From the NCBI GenBank assembly GCA_947499735.1, contig CANMPP010000001.1:1240001-1304000 (forward strand): a DNA stretch of 64,000 nt, read 5' to 3'. Within the stretch, counting starts at the first letter, position 1, and each line of letters opens with the position of its first letter. Below are positions 1-8,730 of this stretch, in pieces. This DNA is from an uncultured Pelagimonas sp. (lineage in GTDB: Bacteria > Pseudomonadota > Alphaproteobacteria > Rhodobacterales > Rhodobacteraceae). A program made the translations under genes and the position numbers. The notes under the pieces are model-generated. The model made no database searches, was not told where the DNA came from, and was given only the letters and a program-made list of their open reading frames with translations.

Positions 1-237
1 ATCTCGTCCAGCGGCCCACAAACTTGTTTGGTGCTTGGCCATGATATTGGCAGCTTGCTTTATCCTCTTTGGACACTTGGATACCAAATCATGTTGTCTT
101 TTGCCTGGGTCATCCCGACCGGTGCCATTTGGGCAATTTTCGAAATTCGGCAAGCCAAGAAAAACGCAGAGCAGTTGCGCCGCAAAAAGCGTCGTCGCAG
201 AAAATCTGAAGCATCTTATAGCAGCATCAGCGCCTAA
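1..237 (+). CDS. C-terminal part of a hypothetical membrane protein (cut by window start)
   Basis: The frame is open from base 1 to a TAA at 235-237. It encodes a hydrophobic stretch that could span the membrane, followed by a very basic tail (lysine/arginine run KKRRRRK). No start with a ribosome binding site is visible inside the window: the first possible start, a TTG at base 28, has none upstream. I therefore read this as the end of a longer gene beginning outside. A second overlapping frame (35-259) is less convincing because it has no membrane-like or family-like pattern. I do not recognise the family. The gene converges on zapA. Confidence 0.45.
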   Translation: MSSSGPQTCLVLGHDIGSLLYPLWTLGYQIMLSFAWVIPTGAIWAIFEIRQAKKNAEQLRRKKRRRRKSEASYSSISA

Positions 238-302
238 ACGCAGTCTCCCTAGCGCATAAAGCAACCGGGGAGATTGACGAATTTTCCCAATATATGAATG
301 GG

Positions 303-734
303 TTAGGCGTTATTTGTTTCAGACGTCTTTTCAGACACGCTGGCAGCTATCGCTTCTGCACGTGCAGCTAGTTCTGCCAATACGTCCTGCACCTCATCTG
401 GAACAACGGGAACCTCGACTTCCACCTGAACCTCAACTTTTTCCGGTTCCGGTGCTGGTGCGGCTTTCAATACAGCAATCTCTTCACGCAAGCCGGCGAT
501 GACATCTTCGGCTTCTTTCAGGCTTTCCTCTAATCCGCCGGTCTTGTCTGCCAACATTAGCCCCGACATCAACAAAAGGCGGCTTTCTGGCATGCGACCG
601 ATAGAGGATACCAAAACCTGTGCTTCCGTATCCAAAAGCTTTGCAGCGGCCTGCAAAAATTGCTGTTCGCCTTCTTGGCATGCAACTTCGAATGTACGTT
701 CGCCAATTGAGATAGAAACTTCGATCTGGCTCAT
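303..734 (-). CDS. zapA: Cell division protein ZapA
   Basis: A 143-residue ZapA-family protein. ZapA binds FtsZ in the cytoplasm and cross-links protofilaments to tighten the Z-ring. The N-terminal half (about residues 1-75) matches the family: a short beta hairpin beginning MSQIEVSISIGERTFEVAC, then helices containing the SSIGRMPESRLLLMSGLMLADK region. The second half is a coiled-coil-like helix that runs into a Pro/Glu/Val-rich linker (residues about 93-110) and an alanine-rich tail, so the protein is longer than the roughly 110-residue E. coli ZapA. Its ATG overlaps the stop of the upstream coiled-coil gene (ATGA), which suggests translational coupling. Confidence 0.88.
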   Translation of the reverse strand: MSQIEVSISIGERTFEVACQEGEQQFLQAAAKLLDTEAQVLVSSIGRMPESRLLLMSGLMLADKTGGLEESLKEAEDVIAGLREEIAVLKAAPAPEPEKVEVQVEVEVPVVPDEVQDVLAELAARAEAIAASVSEKTSETNNA

Positions 735-1540
735 TCGGCTTCCCCTTCTGATGCATCCAATTGTGCCGTGGATTCAATAGCATCCGGCCCCAGCATACCT
801 TCTAGTGCAACATATACCGCACGCGCTTCGGCCTGATCCACCGCCCGAGCAGCGTTCACAGCGTCGAGTTCCGCTTGCAACGCCGTATTAATAGCATCTG
901 CATCCGCAATACCAGCTTCGGCCGCATTGCGCAGCGCGACATTGTTTTCCAGCAACGCATCATGAGCCGTTTGCAATTGGAAAATCCGGCCATCCAATTC
1001 GGTTAAAGGACCGGACAAATCCTGAGTAGAGGGTGCGGTGGTTTGGACTGCAACCTCGACAGGGGGCTCGGCATCTTGTTCCGTTTCGCCCTTGGCCGCA
1101 CTCAATTCAGCCTCTAGCGCGAATACTCTTTCATTCAGAACCGCAATGTCGTCTTGCAATTGCGTGTTTGTCTCTTTTTCCGCATCCAGGACCGATTGCA
1201 TTTCCGACAGCAATTCAGGTGCGACAGCGTTGTCTTCCATGCCCTGTGCAGCCGCTGCCATGTCAGCCTGAAACGCCGACAATTCCGCCTGCGCGCTTTC
1301 CAACGCGGCTTCCGTTTCGCTTAGCTGGCTTTCAGCTTTGGTCCGTGCTTGGTCGGCGGTTTCAGCTGCTTCCAAAGCAGCGTTCAACTGCTCTTGGACT
1401 GCCGCGAACATCTCTGGATCAATGGCATCTTCCGCCGTCTCGACAGCCACATCATTTGCGTTTGATAACTGCTCTAAACCGCTGGCAATTTCGTCCAATG
1501 CGGTGCTGATCCGGCCTTGAAGCAATTCAATGTGCTTCAT
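731..1540 (-). CDS. Alanine/glutamate-rich coiled-coil protein, ZauP-like ZapA partner
   Basis: A 269-residue, almost entirely helical protein rich in Ala, Glu, Gln and Asp. Heptad-like segments run through about residues 40-150 and 170-240. There is no signal peptide or membrane segment, so it should be cytoplasmic. The ATG at 1540 follows AAGGA at a normal distance. The gene directly precedes zapA and overlaps it by four bases. In Caulobacter the coiled-coil protein ZauP is encoded just upstream of zapA and works with ZapA to focus the Z-ring. The position and architecture here fit that role. Coiled coils diverge fast, so the assignment rests on context rather than on a sequence motif. It lies divergent from tkt. 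Confidence 0.65.
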   Translation of the reverse strand: MKHIELLQGRISTALDEIASGLEQLSNANDVAVETAEDAIDPEMFAAVQEQLNAALEAAETADQARTKAESQLSETEAALESAQAELSAFQADMAAAAQGMEDNAVAPELLSEMQSVLDAEKETNTQLQDDIAVLNERVFALEAELSAAKGETEQDAEPPVEVAVQTTAPSTQDLSGPLTELDGRIFQLQTAHDALLENNVALRNAAEAGIADADAINTALQAELDAVNAARAVDQAEARAVYVALEGMLGPDAIESTAQLDASEGEAE

Positions 1541-1916
1541 ATCTTATTGTCCTTCATGGCTGCCTGCTCACTTCCCAATACTACTCTATCGCTTAACACG
1601 AGGTCTATGCCATGACGTATTTGGCCCTGCCCGCCTGTTTTGCGCCCTGTTTTTTCACATTTGTCGCGTTTTTGTGATCCAAATACGTAATCCGGCTAAG
1701 GTTTCGAATCAAATCACACGCGTTTCCAATAAGTGTAACAAGAGCGTTTCGAAATTAAGACTCCAAACTTAAATTGGTTTTTCCTGACGTTACGCTGGCA
1801 AGTTTATGCAAACAACGTCACATCATAGATGTTTACACACAGATACACGGTTTGCACTTTACCGCTCGCCTGCTATTCACCTTAATCAGTGTCAACCGAC
1901 CAAAAGGACGCTTCAC
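1541..1916. other. Divergent intergenic region between the zapA operon and tkt
   Basis: This stretch of 376 bases must hold the promoters of both transcription units. An open frame extends the tkt coding frame upstream to 1806, but the added residues do not resemble transketolase and a good ribosome binding site marks the later GTG. A plus-strand ORF at 1530-1772 shows no family resemblance and was not accepted. No RNA gene was recognised. Confidence 0.6.
1852..1879 (+). promoter_or_regulatory. Possible sigma-70 type promoter of tkt
   Basis: TTGCAC (1852-1857) and TATTCA (1874-1879) are separated by 16 bases and would give a leader of about 30 bases before the GTG start. The -10 element is weak and the prediction comes from sequence alone. 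Confidence 0.25.
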
Positions 1917-3935
1917 GTGGACGTAACCGATCTTCGCACTCAAAACCCCGATCACTGGATGCGTGCAACTGCTATTCGCGCGCTTGCGCTTGATGCGGTG
2001 GCTGCAGCCAATTCTGGCCATTCTGGAATGCCAATTGGCATGGCGGATGTCGCCACAGTTTTGTGGTCTAAACATATGAAATACGACGCCGCGCATCCCG
2101 AATGGTATGACCGCGATCGTTTCATATTGTCTGCGGGTCACGGATCAATGCTGCATTATGCGCTGCTCTACCTGACAGGTGATCCGGAAATCACATTGGA
2201 AGAAATCAAAAACTTCCGTCAAATGGGTGCGAAAACCGCAGGTCATCCCGAAAATTTCCTGGTGACGGCAATTGACACAACCACAGGCCCATTGGGCCAA
2301 GGCATCGCGATGTCGGTTGGCATGGCTATGGCCGAAGAAATGTTGCGCGCCCGTTTTGGCAAGAAGCTGATGGATCACCACACCTATGTGATCGCGGGCG
2401 ATGGATGTTTGATGGAAGGCGTCAGCCAAGAAGCAATCGGTATCGCCGGGCGTCATGCCCTAAGCAAGCTGATCGTGTTCTGGGACAATAATGACATCAC
2501 GATTGACGGCAAAGTGTCCCTGTCTGATCGTGTTGATCAAATCAAACGCTTCCAAGCCGCTGGCTGGCATGTGCAAGACATTGATGGTCACGATCCAGAG
2601 GCCATTGATGCCGCGATCCTTGCCGCTAAAAAATCTGGCAAACCTTCGATGATCGCCTGCAAAACACATATTGCGATCGGTCACGCAGCGCAGGACACAT
2701 CAAAAGGTCACGGCGCGCTAACGAATGACGAGCAAAATATCGCTGCCAAAGCCAATTGGGGCTGGGACGCATCCGCCTTTGACATCCCGTCAGATATCAA
2801 ATCCTGGTGGGAAGCAGCCGGCAGCCAAGGTGCAGACGAGCACGCCGCCTGGAAAGAGCGCTTTGAATTAGCCTCATCCCAACGTCAGGCCGAAATCAAT
2901 CGCGTGATGACCGGTGAAGCACCAAAGAAACTAAGTGCTGTTATTAAAAAGCTGAAGAAATCCGTTTCTGAAGACCTACCCAAAGTTGCGACGCGCAAAT
3001 CCTCTGAAATGGTTCTGGCGGAAGTCAATCCAATCATGACAGAGACCGTTGGCGGTTCTGCCGATTTGACAGGATCCAACAACACTTTGACCGCTGATAT
3101 GGGCGTTTTTGACGACGAAAACCGCAAAGGCCGCTATGTCTATTGGGGTATCCGTGAGCACGGGATGTCCTCTGCCATGAATGGTATGGCCTTGCACGGC
3201 GGTGTGCGGCCCTATGGCGGCACATTTATGTGTTTCACGGACTATGCACGTCCGGCAATGCGTCTGGCTGCGTTGATGAAAGTGCCAACTGTTTTCGTTA
3301 TGACGCACGACTCGATCGGTTTGGGCGAAGACGGTCCTACCCACCAGCCGGTTGAACATCTGGCAATTTCGCGCGCGACACCAAACACAATGGTTTTCCG
3401 CCCTTGTGACACGGTTGAAACGGCCGAAGCATGGGAAATTGCGCTGCGTTCCAAAGACACGCCATCCGTGTTGTCCCTGACACGCCAAGGCCTGCCGACC
3501 CTGCGCAAAGAGCATAAAAACGCCAATCTCACCGAAAAAGGCGCTTATGTTATGGCTGAGGCCGAAAACAAACGCCTTGCGATCCTAATTGCAACTGGGT
3601 CCGAAGTCGCCATTGCGATGGAGGCTAAGGAAAAGCTGGAAGCTCTTGGCATTGGCACGCGGGTTGTCTCTATGCCCTGTATGGAACTCTTTGCTGCTCA
3701 GGATGAATCCTATCGCCGTAAAATCCTGCCACCTGGCCCTGTTCGTGTCGGTATCGAGGCTGCGGTTCAAATGGGATGGGATCGCTGGTTGACCGGCGAA
3801 CGTGGCAAATCTAATAAAGCGGCCTTTGTCGGCATGGACAGCTTTGGCGCATCTGCACCTGCTGGTGAATTGTTTGAAAAATTCGGAATCACAGTGGACA
3901 ATGTCGTGGAACAGGTCAAAGCACTGACCATCTAA
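1917..3935 (+). CDS. tkt: Transketolase
   Basis: A thiamine-diphosphate enzyme of 672 residues that moves two-carbon ketol units between sugar phosphates in the non-oxidative pentose phosphate pathway. The N-terminal region carries the family signature [15 protein letters not shown]. The cofactor-binding motif is [13 protein letters not shown] through DNNDITIDG. The middle pyrimidine-binding domain has the [13 protein letters not shown] and [15 protein letters not shown] segments. The start was placed at GTG 1917 because AAGGA lies eight bases upstream and the protein then begins [13 protein letters not shown], as in relatives. An in-frame upstream extension to 1806 has no family similarity. 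A perfect hairpin terminator follows, so the gene is probably transcribed alone. Confidence 0.96.
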   Translation: MDVTDLRTQNPDHWMRATAIRALALDAVAAANSGHSGMPIGMADVATVLWSKHMKYDAAHPEWYDRDRFILSAGHGSMLHYALLYLTGDPEITLEEIKNFRQMGAKTAGHPENFLVTAIDTTTGPLGQGIAMSVGMAMAEEMLRARFGKKLMDHHTYVIAGDGCLMEGVSQEAIGIAGRHALSKLIVFWDNNDITIDGKVSLSDRVDQIKRFQAAGWHVQDIDGHDPEAIDAAILAAKKSGKPSMIACKTHIAIGHAAQDTSKGHGALTNDEQNIAAKANWGWDASAFDIPSDIKSWWEAAGSQGADEHAAWKERFELASSQRQAEINRVMTGEAPKKLSAVIKKLKKSVSEDLPKVATRKSSEMVLAEVNPIMTETVGGSADLTGSNNTLTADMGVFDDENRKGRYVYWGIREHGMSSAMNGMALHGGVRPYGGTFMCFTDYARPAMRLAALMKVPTVFVMTHDSIGLGEDGPTHQPVEHLAISRATPNTMVFRPCDTVETAEAWEIALRSKDTPSVLSLTRQGLPTLRKEHKNANLTEKGAYVMAEAENKRLAILIATGSEVAIAMEAKEKLEALGIGTRVVSMPCMELFAAQDESYRRKILPPGPVRVGIEAAVQMGWDRWLTGERGKSNKAAFVGMDSFGASAPAGELFEKFGITVDNVVEQVKALTI

Positions 3936-3960
3936 GTCACTGGCATACAAATGAAAATTC

Positions 3961-3990
3961 GGCGTGCAAGCAATCTTGCACGCCTTTTTT
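3961..3990 (+). terminator. Rho-independent terminator of tkt
   Basis: A perfect 10-bp stem, GGCGTGCAAG (3961-3970) with CTTGCACGCC (3975-3984), has a four-base loop and is followed by six T. It begins 25 bases after the tkt stop. Confidence 0.9.
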
Positions 3991-4156
3991 GTGTCGTTTT
4001 TGCGGCAAATACCCTTAAAGTTGCAAAGAGCAGGGTTTTCCATACTTTTTTTATAGCGATAACTGCGAAAAAATAGATAGCATTAGAATAGTAGAATACG
4101 ATTTAGGCCAAAGCGTCCAATCACACGCGGCCCGAACCTAGTAAAAAGATGCATCC

Positions 4157-4384
4157 ATGACAGCAGATGAATTCAACGCCTGGAAGAAAAACGCAGGATT
4201 GTCCGGTCTAGAGGCCGCCCGCCGCTTAGGCATCAGCAAAAACACCGTCACACGCTATTCTCGCGAAGGCGCCCCCAAAAATATTGCATTGGCCTGTGCT
4301 GCCTTAGCCAGTGGTCTTACACCTTGGGCCCTACCAAAAGTACATGATTTCAACGCTTCAGTAGCCGAATCTGTGCGCGCTTAA
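4157..4384 (+). CDS. Small helix-turn-helix (XRE/Cro-like) DNA-binding protein
   Basis: A 75-residue protein. Residues about 5-45 form a helix-turn-helix with LSGLEAARRLGISKNTVTRY as helices two and three, followed by a short alanine-rich helix. It resembles single-domain Cro/C1-type regulators and small phage-like HTH proteins, but no other phage genes are nearby. It stands alone between the tkt terminator and a tRNA gene. The ribosome binding site is weak. Its targets cannot be inferred from the sequence. Confidence 0.7.
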   Translation: MTADEFNAWKKNAGLSGLEAARRLGISKNTVTRYSREGAPKNIALACAALASGLTPWALPKVHDFNASVAESVRA

Positions 4385-4527
4385 AGGTATCATTTCGCCC
4401 AAGAAGTTCGCCGTTCCAAAATGAACGATCAGAGCTGGACCCGGTGAACAAAGCTACGAAGCAGGGGCTTGGTCAAGGGCGCAGATAGATTTATGCAGGA
4501 AAATCTCTATCTAAGTCTTTGAATTTG

Positions 4528-4604
4528 TGGCGCACCCATGAGGATTCGAACCTCAGACCTCTGCCTTCGGAGGGCAGCGCTCTATCCAGCTGAGCTATGG
4601 GTGC
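4528..4604 (-). tRNA. tRNA-Arg (anticodon CCG)
   Basis: Read on the minus strand, the 77 bases fold as a full cloverleaf. The acceptor stem GCACCCA pairs with TGGGTGC. The D stem is GCTC/GAGC. The anticodon stem CTGCC/GGCAG encloses the loop CTCCGAA, giving anticodon CCG, which reads the arginine codon CGG. The T stem TGAGG/CCTCA encloses TTCGAAT. The discriminator base is G and CCA is encoded in the DNA (4528-4530). No integrase or duplicated 3' end is seen nearby. Confidence 0.97.
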
Positions 4605-4678
4605 CTGAGATCCGTCTATACGCGGCAATGGTTTATGGGGCAATCAGAAAATCACCCGGATCCGCGTTGGGGCCGTTT

Positions 4679-5515
4679 TCAATGATCGTGCAAAAACGCG
4701 GGTTCTAGAACAAAGACGGTTGGTGTACGTGGCAGGTCTTTGAATCGCAGGTCAATGCTGTGCAATTCGGTTTGAACCACATCAAAATCTTGACTCATAT
4801 CGCGCACAAATGCGTCCAGATTGTATCGCCCACGCCAATGCATTGGGATGATCATGCGCGCTTTCATCCGTTGTAGCACTTTGATCATGATCGGTCTGGG
4901 CAATGTCCGTCCTCCGTCAACTGGGGCCATAACAACGTCCAAAGTCCCAATCGCTGCGTATTGTTCATCCGAGGGTTCATGATGCAAATGCCCCAAATGC
5001 GCGATGCACATGCCGGCCGCTTCAAATACAAAGATCGCATTGCCATCACGATCCGCCTGCCCCTCGTCCCAAGCGCTGCGAATGTCCGTTGAAATGGAAC
5101 GCACCAACATATCGCCAATTTGGGTGAAATGGTTGGCTGGGCCACCTGCCTCGTCCCAGCCTTTCAAAACATGCGGTATGCGCGGATCTGGTGCATGGGT
5201 CCAATGGGATGAATGCGCACGGTTCATTGTCACGATGGTGGGAACAAAATCAGTCCCGCCCAGATATCCGTTGTAATCCGTGACTGCCGAAATTCCCCCA
5301 TGCGTCTGAATGAGAAACATCGCATGATCGACAAAGGTCAGCCGTACCATCCGATCATCTGGGATCACATCGCGAAATGCGGCTTGTTGGATATATTCGA
5401 TCCCCGGCGTGGTCTGAGCCAATGCAATACAATGGCTGGCTGGTCTGCCCTCTTGGGCCCATGCGGGGTGAATGAAAAGTGTCGAGAAAAGAACAAAAGC
5501 AATATGGCGCATCAT
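4679..5515 (-). CDS. Exported metallo-beta-lactamase-fold hydrolase
   Basis: A protein of 278 residues with a signal peptide ending near AWA-Q (about residue 20), so probably periplasmic. The body is a metallo-beta-lactamase fold related to the UPF0173/UlaG group. A histidine motif (NRAHSSHW) stands where the HxHxDH zinc motif normally lies. It is followed by HLGHLHH, an aspartate in VMAPVDGG and a C-terminal histidine in IIPMHWRG. The first motif lacks the usual aspartate, so metal binding may differ from the textbook site. The start at 5515 was chosen because AAAGGAGG lies eight bases upstream; the frame is open further upstream without a binding site. The substrate is unknown. It lies downstream of the suf operon. 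Confidence 0.8.
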   Translation of the reverse strand: MMRHIAFVLFSTLFIHPAWAQEGRPASHCIALAQTTPGIEYIQQAAFRDVIPDDRMVRLTFVDHAMFLIQTHGGISAVTDYNGYLGGTDFVPTIVTMNRAHSSHWTHAPDPRIPHVLKGWDEAGGPANHFTQIGDMLVRSISTDIRSAWDEGQADRDGNAIFVFEAAGMCIAHLGHLHHEPSDEQYAAIGTLDVVMAPVDGGRTLPRPIMIKVLQRMKARMIIPMHWRGRYNLDAFVRDMSQDFDVVQTELHSIDLRFKDLPRTPTVFVLEPAFLHDH

Positions 5516-5597
5516 ATCGGGCCCCTCCTTTAGGAAAGGGTACCCGATTTGCAACCAATGTCAGTGCTCACATGCAAGCAATGATTGCACCTTTACG

Positions 5598-5624
5598 TGA
5601 TCTGCCAATTTCCTTGGCAGATCA
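5598..5624 (-). terminator. Hairpin at the 3' end of the suf operon
   Basis: A perfect 11-bp inverted repeat, TGATCTGCCAA with TTGGCAGATCA and a five-base loop, begins six bases after the sufS stop. No T run follows on the minus strand, so it may protect the mRNA 3' end rather than terminate by itself. Confidence 0.55.
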
Positions 5625-5629
5625 ACCCG

Positions 5630-6862
5630 TCATCCCAGCAGCTCATGTGCCAATTCTAGGGCCTCAACCAGTACATCCACCTCATCCGTGGTGTTATACA
5701 TGGCAAAGCTGGCACGGCAGGTCGCGGTCAGACCAAGATGTGTCATCAACGGACCCGTACAATGCTGCCCTGCCCGCACAGCCACGCCCTTTTTATCAAG
5801 GATCGTGGAAATATCATGCGCATGGGCTGCACCATTCAGTGTGAAGGAAAAAATCGCCGCTTTCCCCGGCGCGTTCCCCTGCACATTCAGCCAGTTCAAC
5901 CCGTCCAATTTAGCACGAGCATAGTCACACAGCATTTTTTCATGCGCCGCGATTTTATCCATGCCGATGGACATCATGTAATCCAAAGCCACACCTAACC
6001 CAATCGTTTGAACGATACCGGGTGTGCCCGCTTCGAATTTCATGGGGGGATCGGCATAGGTCACGGCGTCTTTGCTGACTTCACGGATCATATCGCCACC
6101 ACCGATAAAGGGACGCATTTCGGCCATGCGCTCTTTACGGATATAAATCGCGCCAGATCCCGAAGGACCGTATAATTTATGCCCCGTGATGGCAAAGAAA
6201 TCACAACCGATCTCGTCAACATTGACGGGCATATGAACAGCACTTTGTGACCCATCGACCAGAACTGGCACGCCTTTTGCGCGGGCCTCAGCACAGATGG
6301 TTTTCACATCCACAACCGTGCCCAACACGTTGGACAGCTGCGTGATGGCCACCAGTTTGGTCCTGGGCCCGATCGCGTCGACGACCTTGCCCGCATCAAG
6401 CGATCCATCCAATTCGGTGTCGACCCATTTCAGCACAACGCCCATGCGTTCGCGCAAGAAATGCCAAGGCACGATATTGGCATGGTGTTCCATGACCGAC
6501 AGGACGATTTCATCCCCGGCTTGCAGGTTTTCCATGGCCCATCCATAGGCGACCAGATTGATCCCTTCCGTCGTGCCGGAATTCAAAACAATTTCGTTCT
6601 CATCCGGCGCACCAAGAAACCGCGCAATGACAGCCCGCACGCTTTCGTATTTTTCAGTCGCCAGATTTGACAGAAAATGCAGGCCGCGATGCACATTCGC
6701 ATATTCTTCGGCATAGGCCTTGGTGATCGCATCAATCACCACCTGCGGCTTTTGCGCCGAGGCCCCATTGTCCAAATAGACCAATGGTTTGCCATTGACC
6801 TTTCGGGACAAGATCGGGAAATCCGCGCGGATCGCGGCAACGTCCAGAACAGATGATGTCAT
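5630..6862 (-). CDS. sufS: Cysteine desulfurase SufS
   Basis: A PLP enzyme of 410 residues that takes sulfur from cysteine as a persulfide for Fe-S cluster assembly on SufBCD. It is a group II (SufS/CsdA) enzyme. It starts with AIRADFPILSRKVNGKPLVYLDN, has EHHANIVPW around the PLP-stacking histidine, the PLP lysine in ITGHKLYGPSG, and the active cysteine in RAGQHCTGPLM. ATG 6862 follows AAAGG at a normal distance; the frame extends further upstream without family similarity. It is the last gene of the suf operon. No SufE, SufU, SufT or SufA gene follows it here. Confidence 0.95.
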   Translation of the reverse strand: MTSSVLDVAAIRADFPILSRKVNGKPLVYLDNGASAQKPQVVIDAITKAYAEEYANVHRGLHFLSNLATEKYESVRAVIARFLGAPDENEIVLNSGTTEGINLVAYGWAMENLQAGDEIVLSVMEHHANIVPWHFLRERMGVVLKWVDTELDGSLDAGKVVDAIGPRTKLVAITQLSNVLGTVVDVKTICAEARAKGVPVLVDGSQSAVHMPVNVDEIGCDFFAITGHKLYGPSGSGAIYIRKERMAEMRPFIGGGDMIREVSKDAVTYADPPMKFEAGTPGIVQTIGLGVALDYMMSIGMDKIAAHEKMLCDYARAKLDGLNWLNVQGNAPGKAAIFSFTLNGAAHAHDISTILDKKGVAVRAGQHCTGPLMTHLGLTATCRASFAMYNTTDEVDVLVEALELAHELLG

Positions 6863-6925
6863 GGCGATGGACCTTTGAAAATTCGATAGAATTTGGCCCG
6901 ACCACCGGGCCAAATAGATAGGATA

Positions 6926-7420
6926 TTAAGTCGTGGATCCGGATTTCGCCATTACGGTCAATCCGCTAAGACAGAACCACAAAAGGGCAATGCCCCACAA
7001 GGCACCAACCAATTGCAACCCCGGACCAGACCCGACAAAGCCCGCCATCATCCCAGCCAGCAAAGCCAGCGGAGATGCGGCAAGAACCGACCAGAATACG
7101 GATAAGCGAATGCCAAAACCACTAAGCGAAGGCCGGACAATACGTGTCACCAACCAGATCACAGCACATAGCGCATAAAGCAGCAAGGGCAGGATCAAGA
7201 TGAACAAAAACCCGCTCCAATACAAACGCACGGCCAACGGACCACTGGGATCCAAATGGGCTTCTCGCGCCTGCCATGGTGTTTGGGCCACGAATAACAA
7301 AATAGCGCCAATTATGGCAAAGCTAAGCACCTGCAATTCATCACAGCCACCAGACAGCAGGCGGCGATACACCGCCCGCGGTCCTTTAAACGTGGCCACG
7401 ATATCGCTGGATACAGGCAC
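6926..7420 (-). CDS. Yip1-family membrane protein in the suf operon
   Basis: A 164-residue integral membrane protein with four to five hydrophobic segments, around residues 30-45, 68-90, 105-125 and 132-158. The layout is typical of bacterial Yip1-domain proteins, whose biochemical function is not established. The GTG start overlaps the last base of the sufD stop (TAGTG), so translation is coupled to sufD, and sufS begins 63 bases later. The position suggests a membrane-linked accessory role in Fe-S assembly, but that is context only. Confidence 0.75.
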   Translation of the reverse strand: MPVSSDIVATFKGPRAVYRRLLSGGCDELQVLSFAIIGAILLFVAQTPWQAREAHLDPSGPLAVRLYWSGFLFILILPLLLYALCAVIWLVTRIVRPSLSGFGIRLSVFWSVLAASPLALLAGMMAGFVGSGPGLQLVGALWGIALLWFCLSGLTVMAKSGSTT

Positions 7421-8730
7421 TAGCCGCGACGCCCTGCCAAGGCTGCTTCAACCTGAGCCAGAACCACCTCTTGCAGCGCCTCATCCGCGATTTCATCAAT
7501 CGCTTCGGCCACAAAGGCAATCGTCATCAGATCTTCGGCATATCCTTTTGGGACACCGCGCGCGCGCAGATAGAACAGGCCCTCTTCATCCATCGCACCT
7601 GTTGTGGACCCGTGAGAACAAGCCACATCATCAGCGTAGATTTCCAACTCTGGTTTCGCGAGGAACTGGCTGTCATCATCCAACAATAGGGATTGCGAAA
7701 TCTGATACCCGTCCGTTTTCTGCGCGTCTTCTTTGACAAGGATCTTGCCTTGGAACACGCCCGTTGCGCCATTGCGCAACACCTTTTTGAACACCTGACG
7801 GCTTTCACAATTCACCGCGTCATGCGTGATAAAGACGGTATCATCGTGATGCACGTCTTTGCCGTCGCCTAGAACGGCACCGCCCACATGGGCGCTGGCG
7901 TCATCACCGGTCAATTCCAAAATCGCATCGCTGCGGGTCGCAACACCATCGACAGATAGTGCAAAGCTTTTAAACGTGCTCTCGCGTCCCAAACGGGCAT
8001 AGAGCTGTGTCATCGCCTGCACCTGTGGCGCGTGACCTTGCATGCGCACATGGTGGAATTCAGCCTCGTCCGCGACGTCCGCTTCGATCATGACATCATA
8101 ACGCGCCGCTGGCAGACCTTCTTCCAGCAATGTCACGGATGCGCCTTCATCGACCTTCACCGCGTGATGCAGCAATGCCTGACCGCCATTCGAACGGTAC
8201 GAAATACGGATCGGGCGGGCCACCTGACCCGTCACATGGATCAGAACCCCTTCTTGAGCAATCGCCGTATTCAACGCCGCAAATGGACGATCAACCGGAC
8301 GCACCAGCGCACCGCCATCCTGCGGTTTCACGGAATTCGCACGGGTTTCCAGAACGCCATAAAGGGACTGGGACCAATGCAAATCCGCCTGTGCCGCCTT
8401 GGACAATAGCGTGATCTCTGCGCCATCTAGCGCCAAAGCATCAGACGCATCGGCATCAAAGACGCCATCAACGAACACCAAAGTCAGCGGTTCGACACCG
8501 TCAAACACCTGCGATGCTTCACTTGTCGTGGTGAACTTTGGCTCCACCGCTGTCCAATGCGTCGGATCGCCGTATTTCCAATATTCGTCACGTTTTACGG
8601 GCAGACCCAAGGATGCCAGACGATCCATAGCTGCCGAACGGGCCGTTTTGATCCAGTTGCCACCTGTGGCTTCTGGAAGATGGGACAACATCGCATCCGT
8701 CACTTCCTGTTTTTCTTTGGGAAGAGCCAT
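7420..8730 (-). CDS. sufD: Fe-S cluster assembly protein SufD
   Basis: A protein of 436 residues, one of the two beta-helix scaffold subunits of the SufBC2D complex that builds Fe-S clusters in the cytoplasm. The N-terminal segment contains RDEYWKYGDP, typical of SufD. The conserved core of the SufB/SufD family is near the C terminus: ELEIYADDVACSHGSTTG and YLRARGVPK, with the conserved histidine in CSHG. Its ATG shares one base with the sufC stop (TAATG) and its stop shares one base with the Yip1 gene start, so three genes are translationally coupled. Confidence 0.95.
   Translation of the reverse strand: MALPKEKQEVTDAMLSHLPEATGGNWIKTARSAAMDRLASLGLPVKRDEYWKYGDPTHWTAVEPKFTTTSEASQVFDGVEPLTLVFVDGVFDADASDALALDGAEITLLSKAAQADLHWSQSLYGVLETRANSVKPQDGGALVRPVDRPFAALNTAIAQEGVLIHVTGQVARPIRISYRSNGGQALLHHAVKVDEGASVTLLEEGLPAARYDVMIEADVADEAEFHHVRMQGHAPQVQAMTQLYARLGRESTFKSFALSVDGVATRSDAILELTGDDASAHVGGAVLGDGKDVHHDDTVFITHDAVNCESRQVFKKVLRNGATGVFQGKILVKEDAQKTDGYQISQSLLLDDDSQFLAKPELEIYADDVACSHGSTTGAMDEEGLFYLRARGVPKGYAEDLMTIAFVAEAIDEIADEALQEVVLAQVEAALAGRRG

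Noticed and set aside
35-259. Second overlapping frame at the window start
   Set aside because: The other frame (1-237) encodes a membrane-like segment and basic tail and is open to the window edge; this one has no recognisable pattern.
1806-1916. Upstream extension of the tkt reading frame
   Set aside because: The extra 37 residues do not resemble transketolase, and AAGGA with GTG 1917 gives the family-typical N terminus.
2976-3515. Long minus-strand open frame (179 codons) inside tkt
   Set aside because: It is an antisense shadow of a clear transketolase; its translation has no family features and no ribosome binding site.
4528-4604. tRNA-Arg as integration site of a mobile element
   Set aside because: No integrase, no duplicated tRNA 3' end and ordinary genes on both sides.
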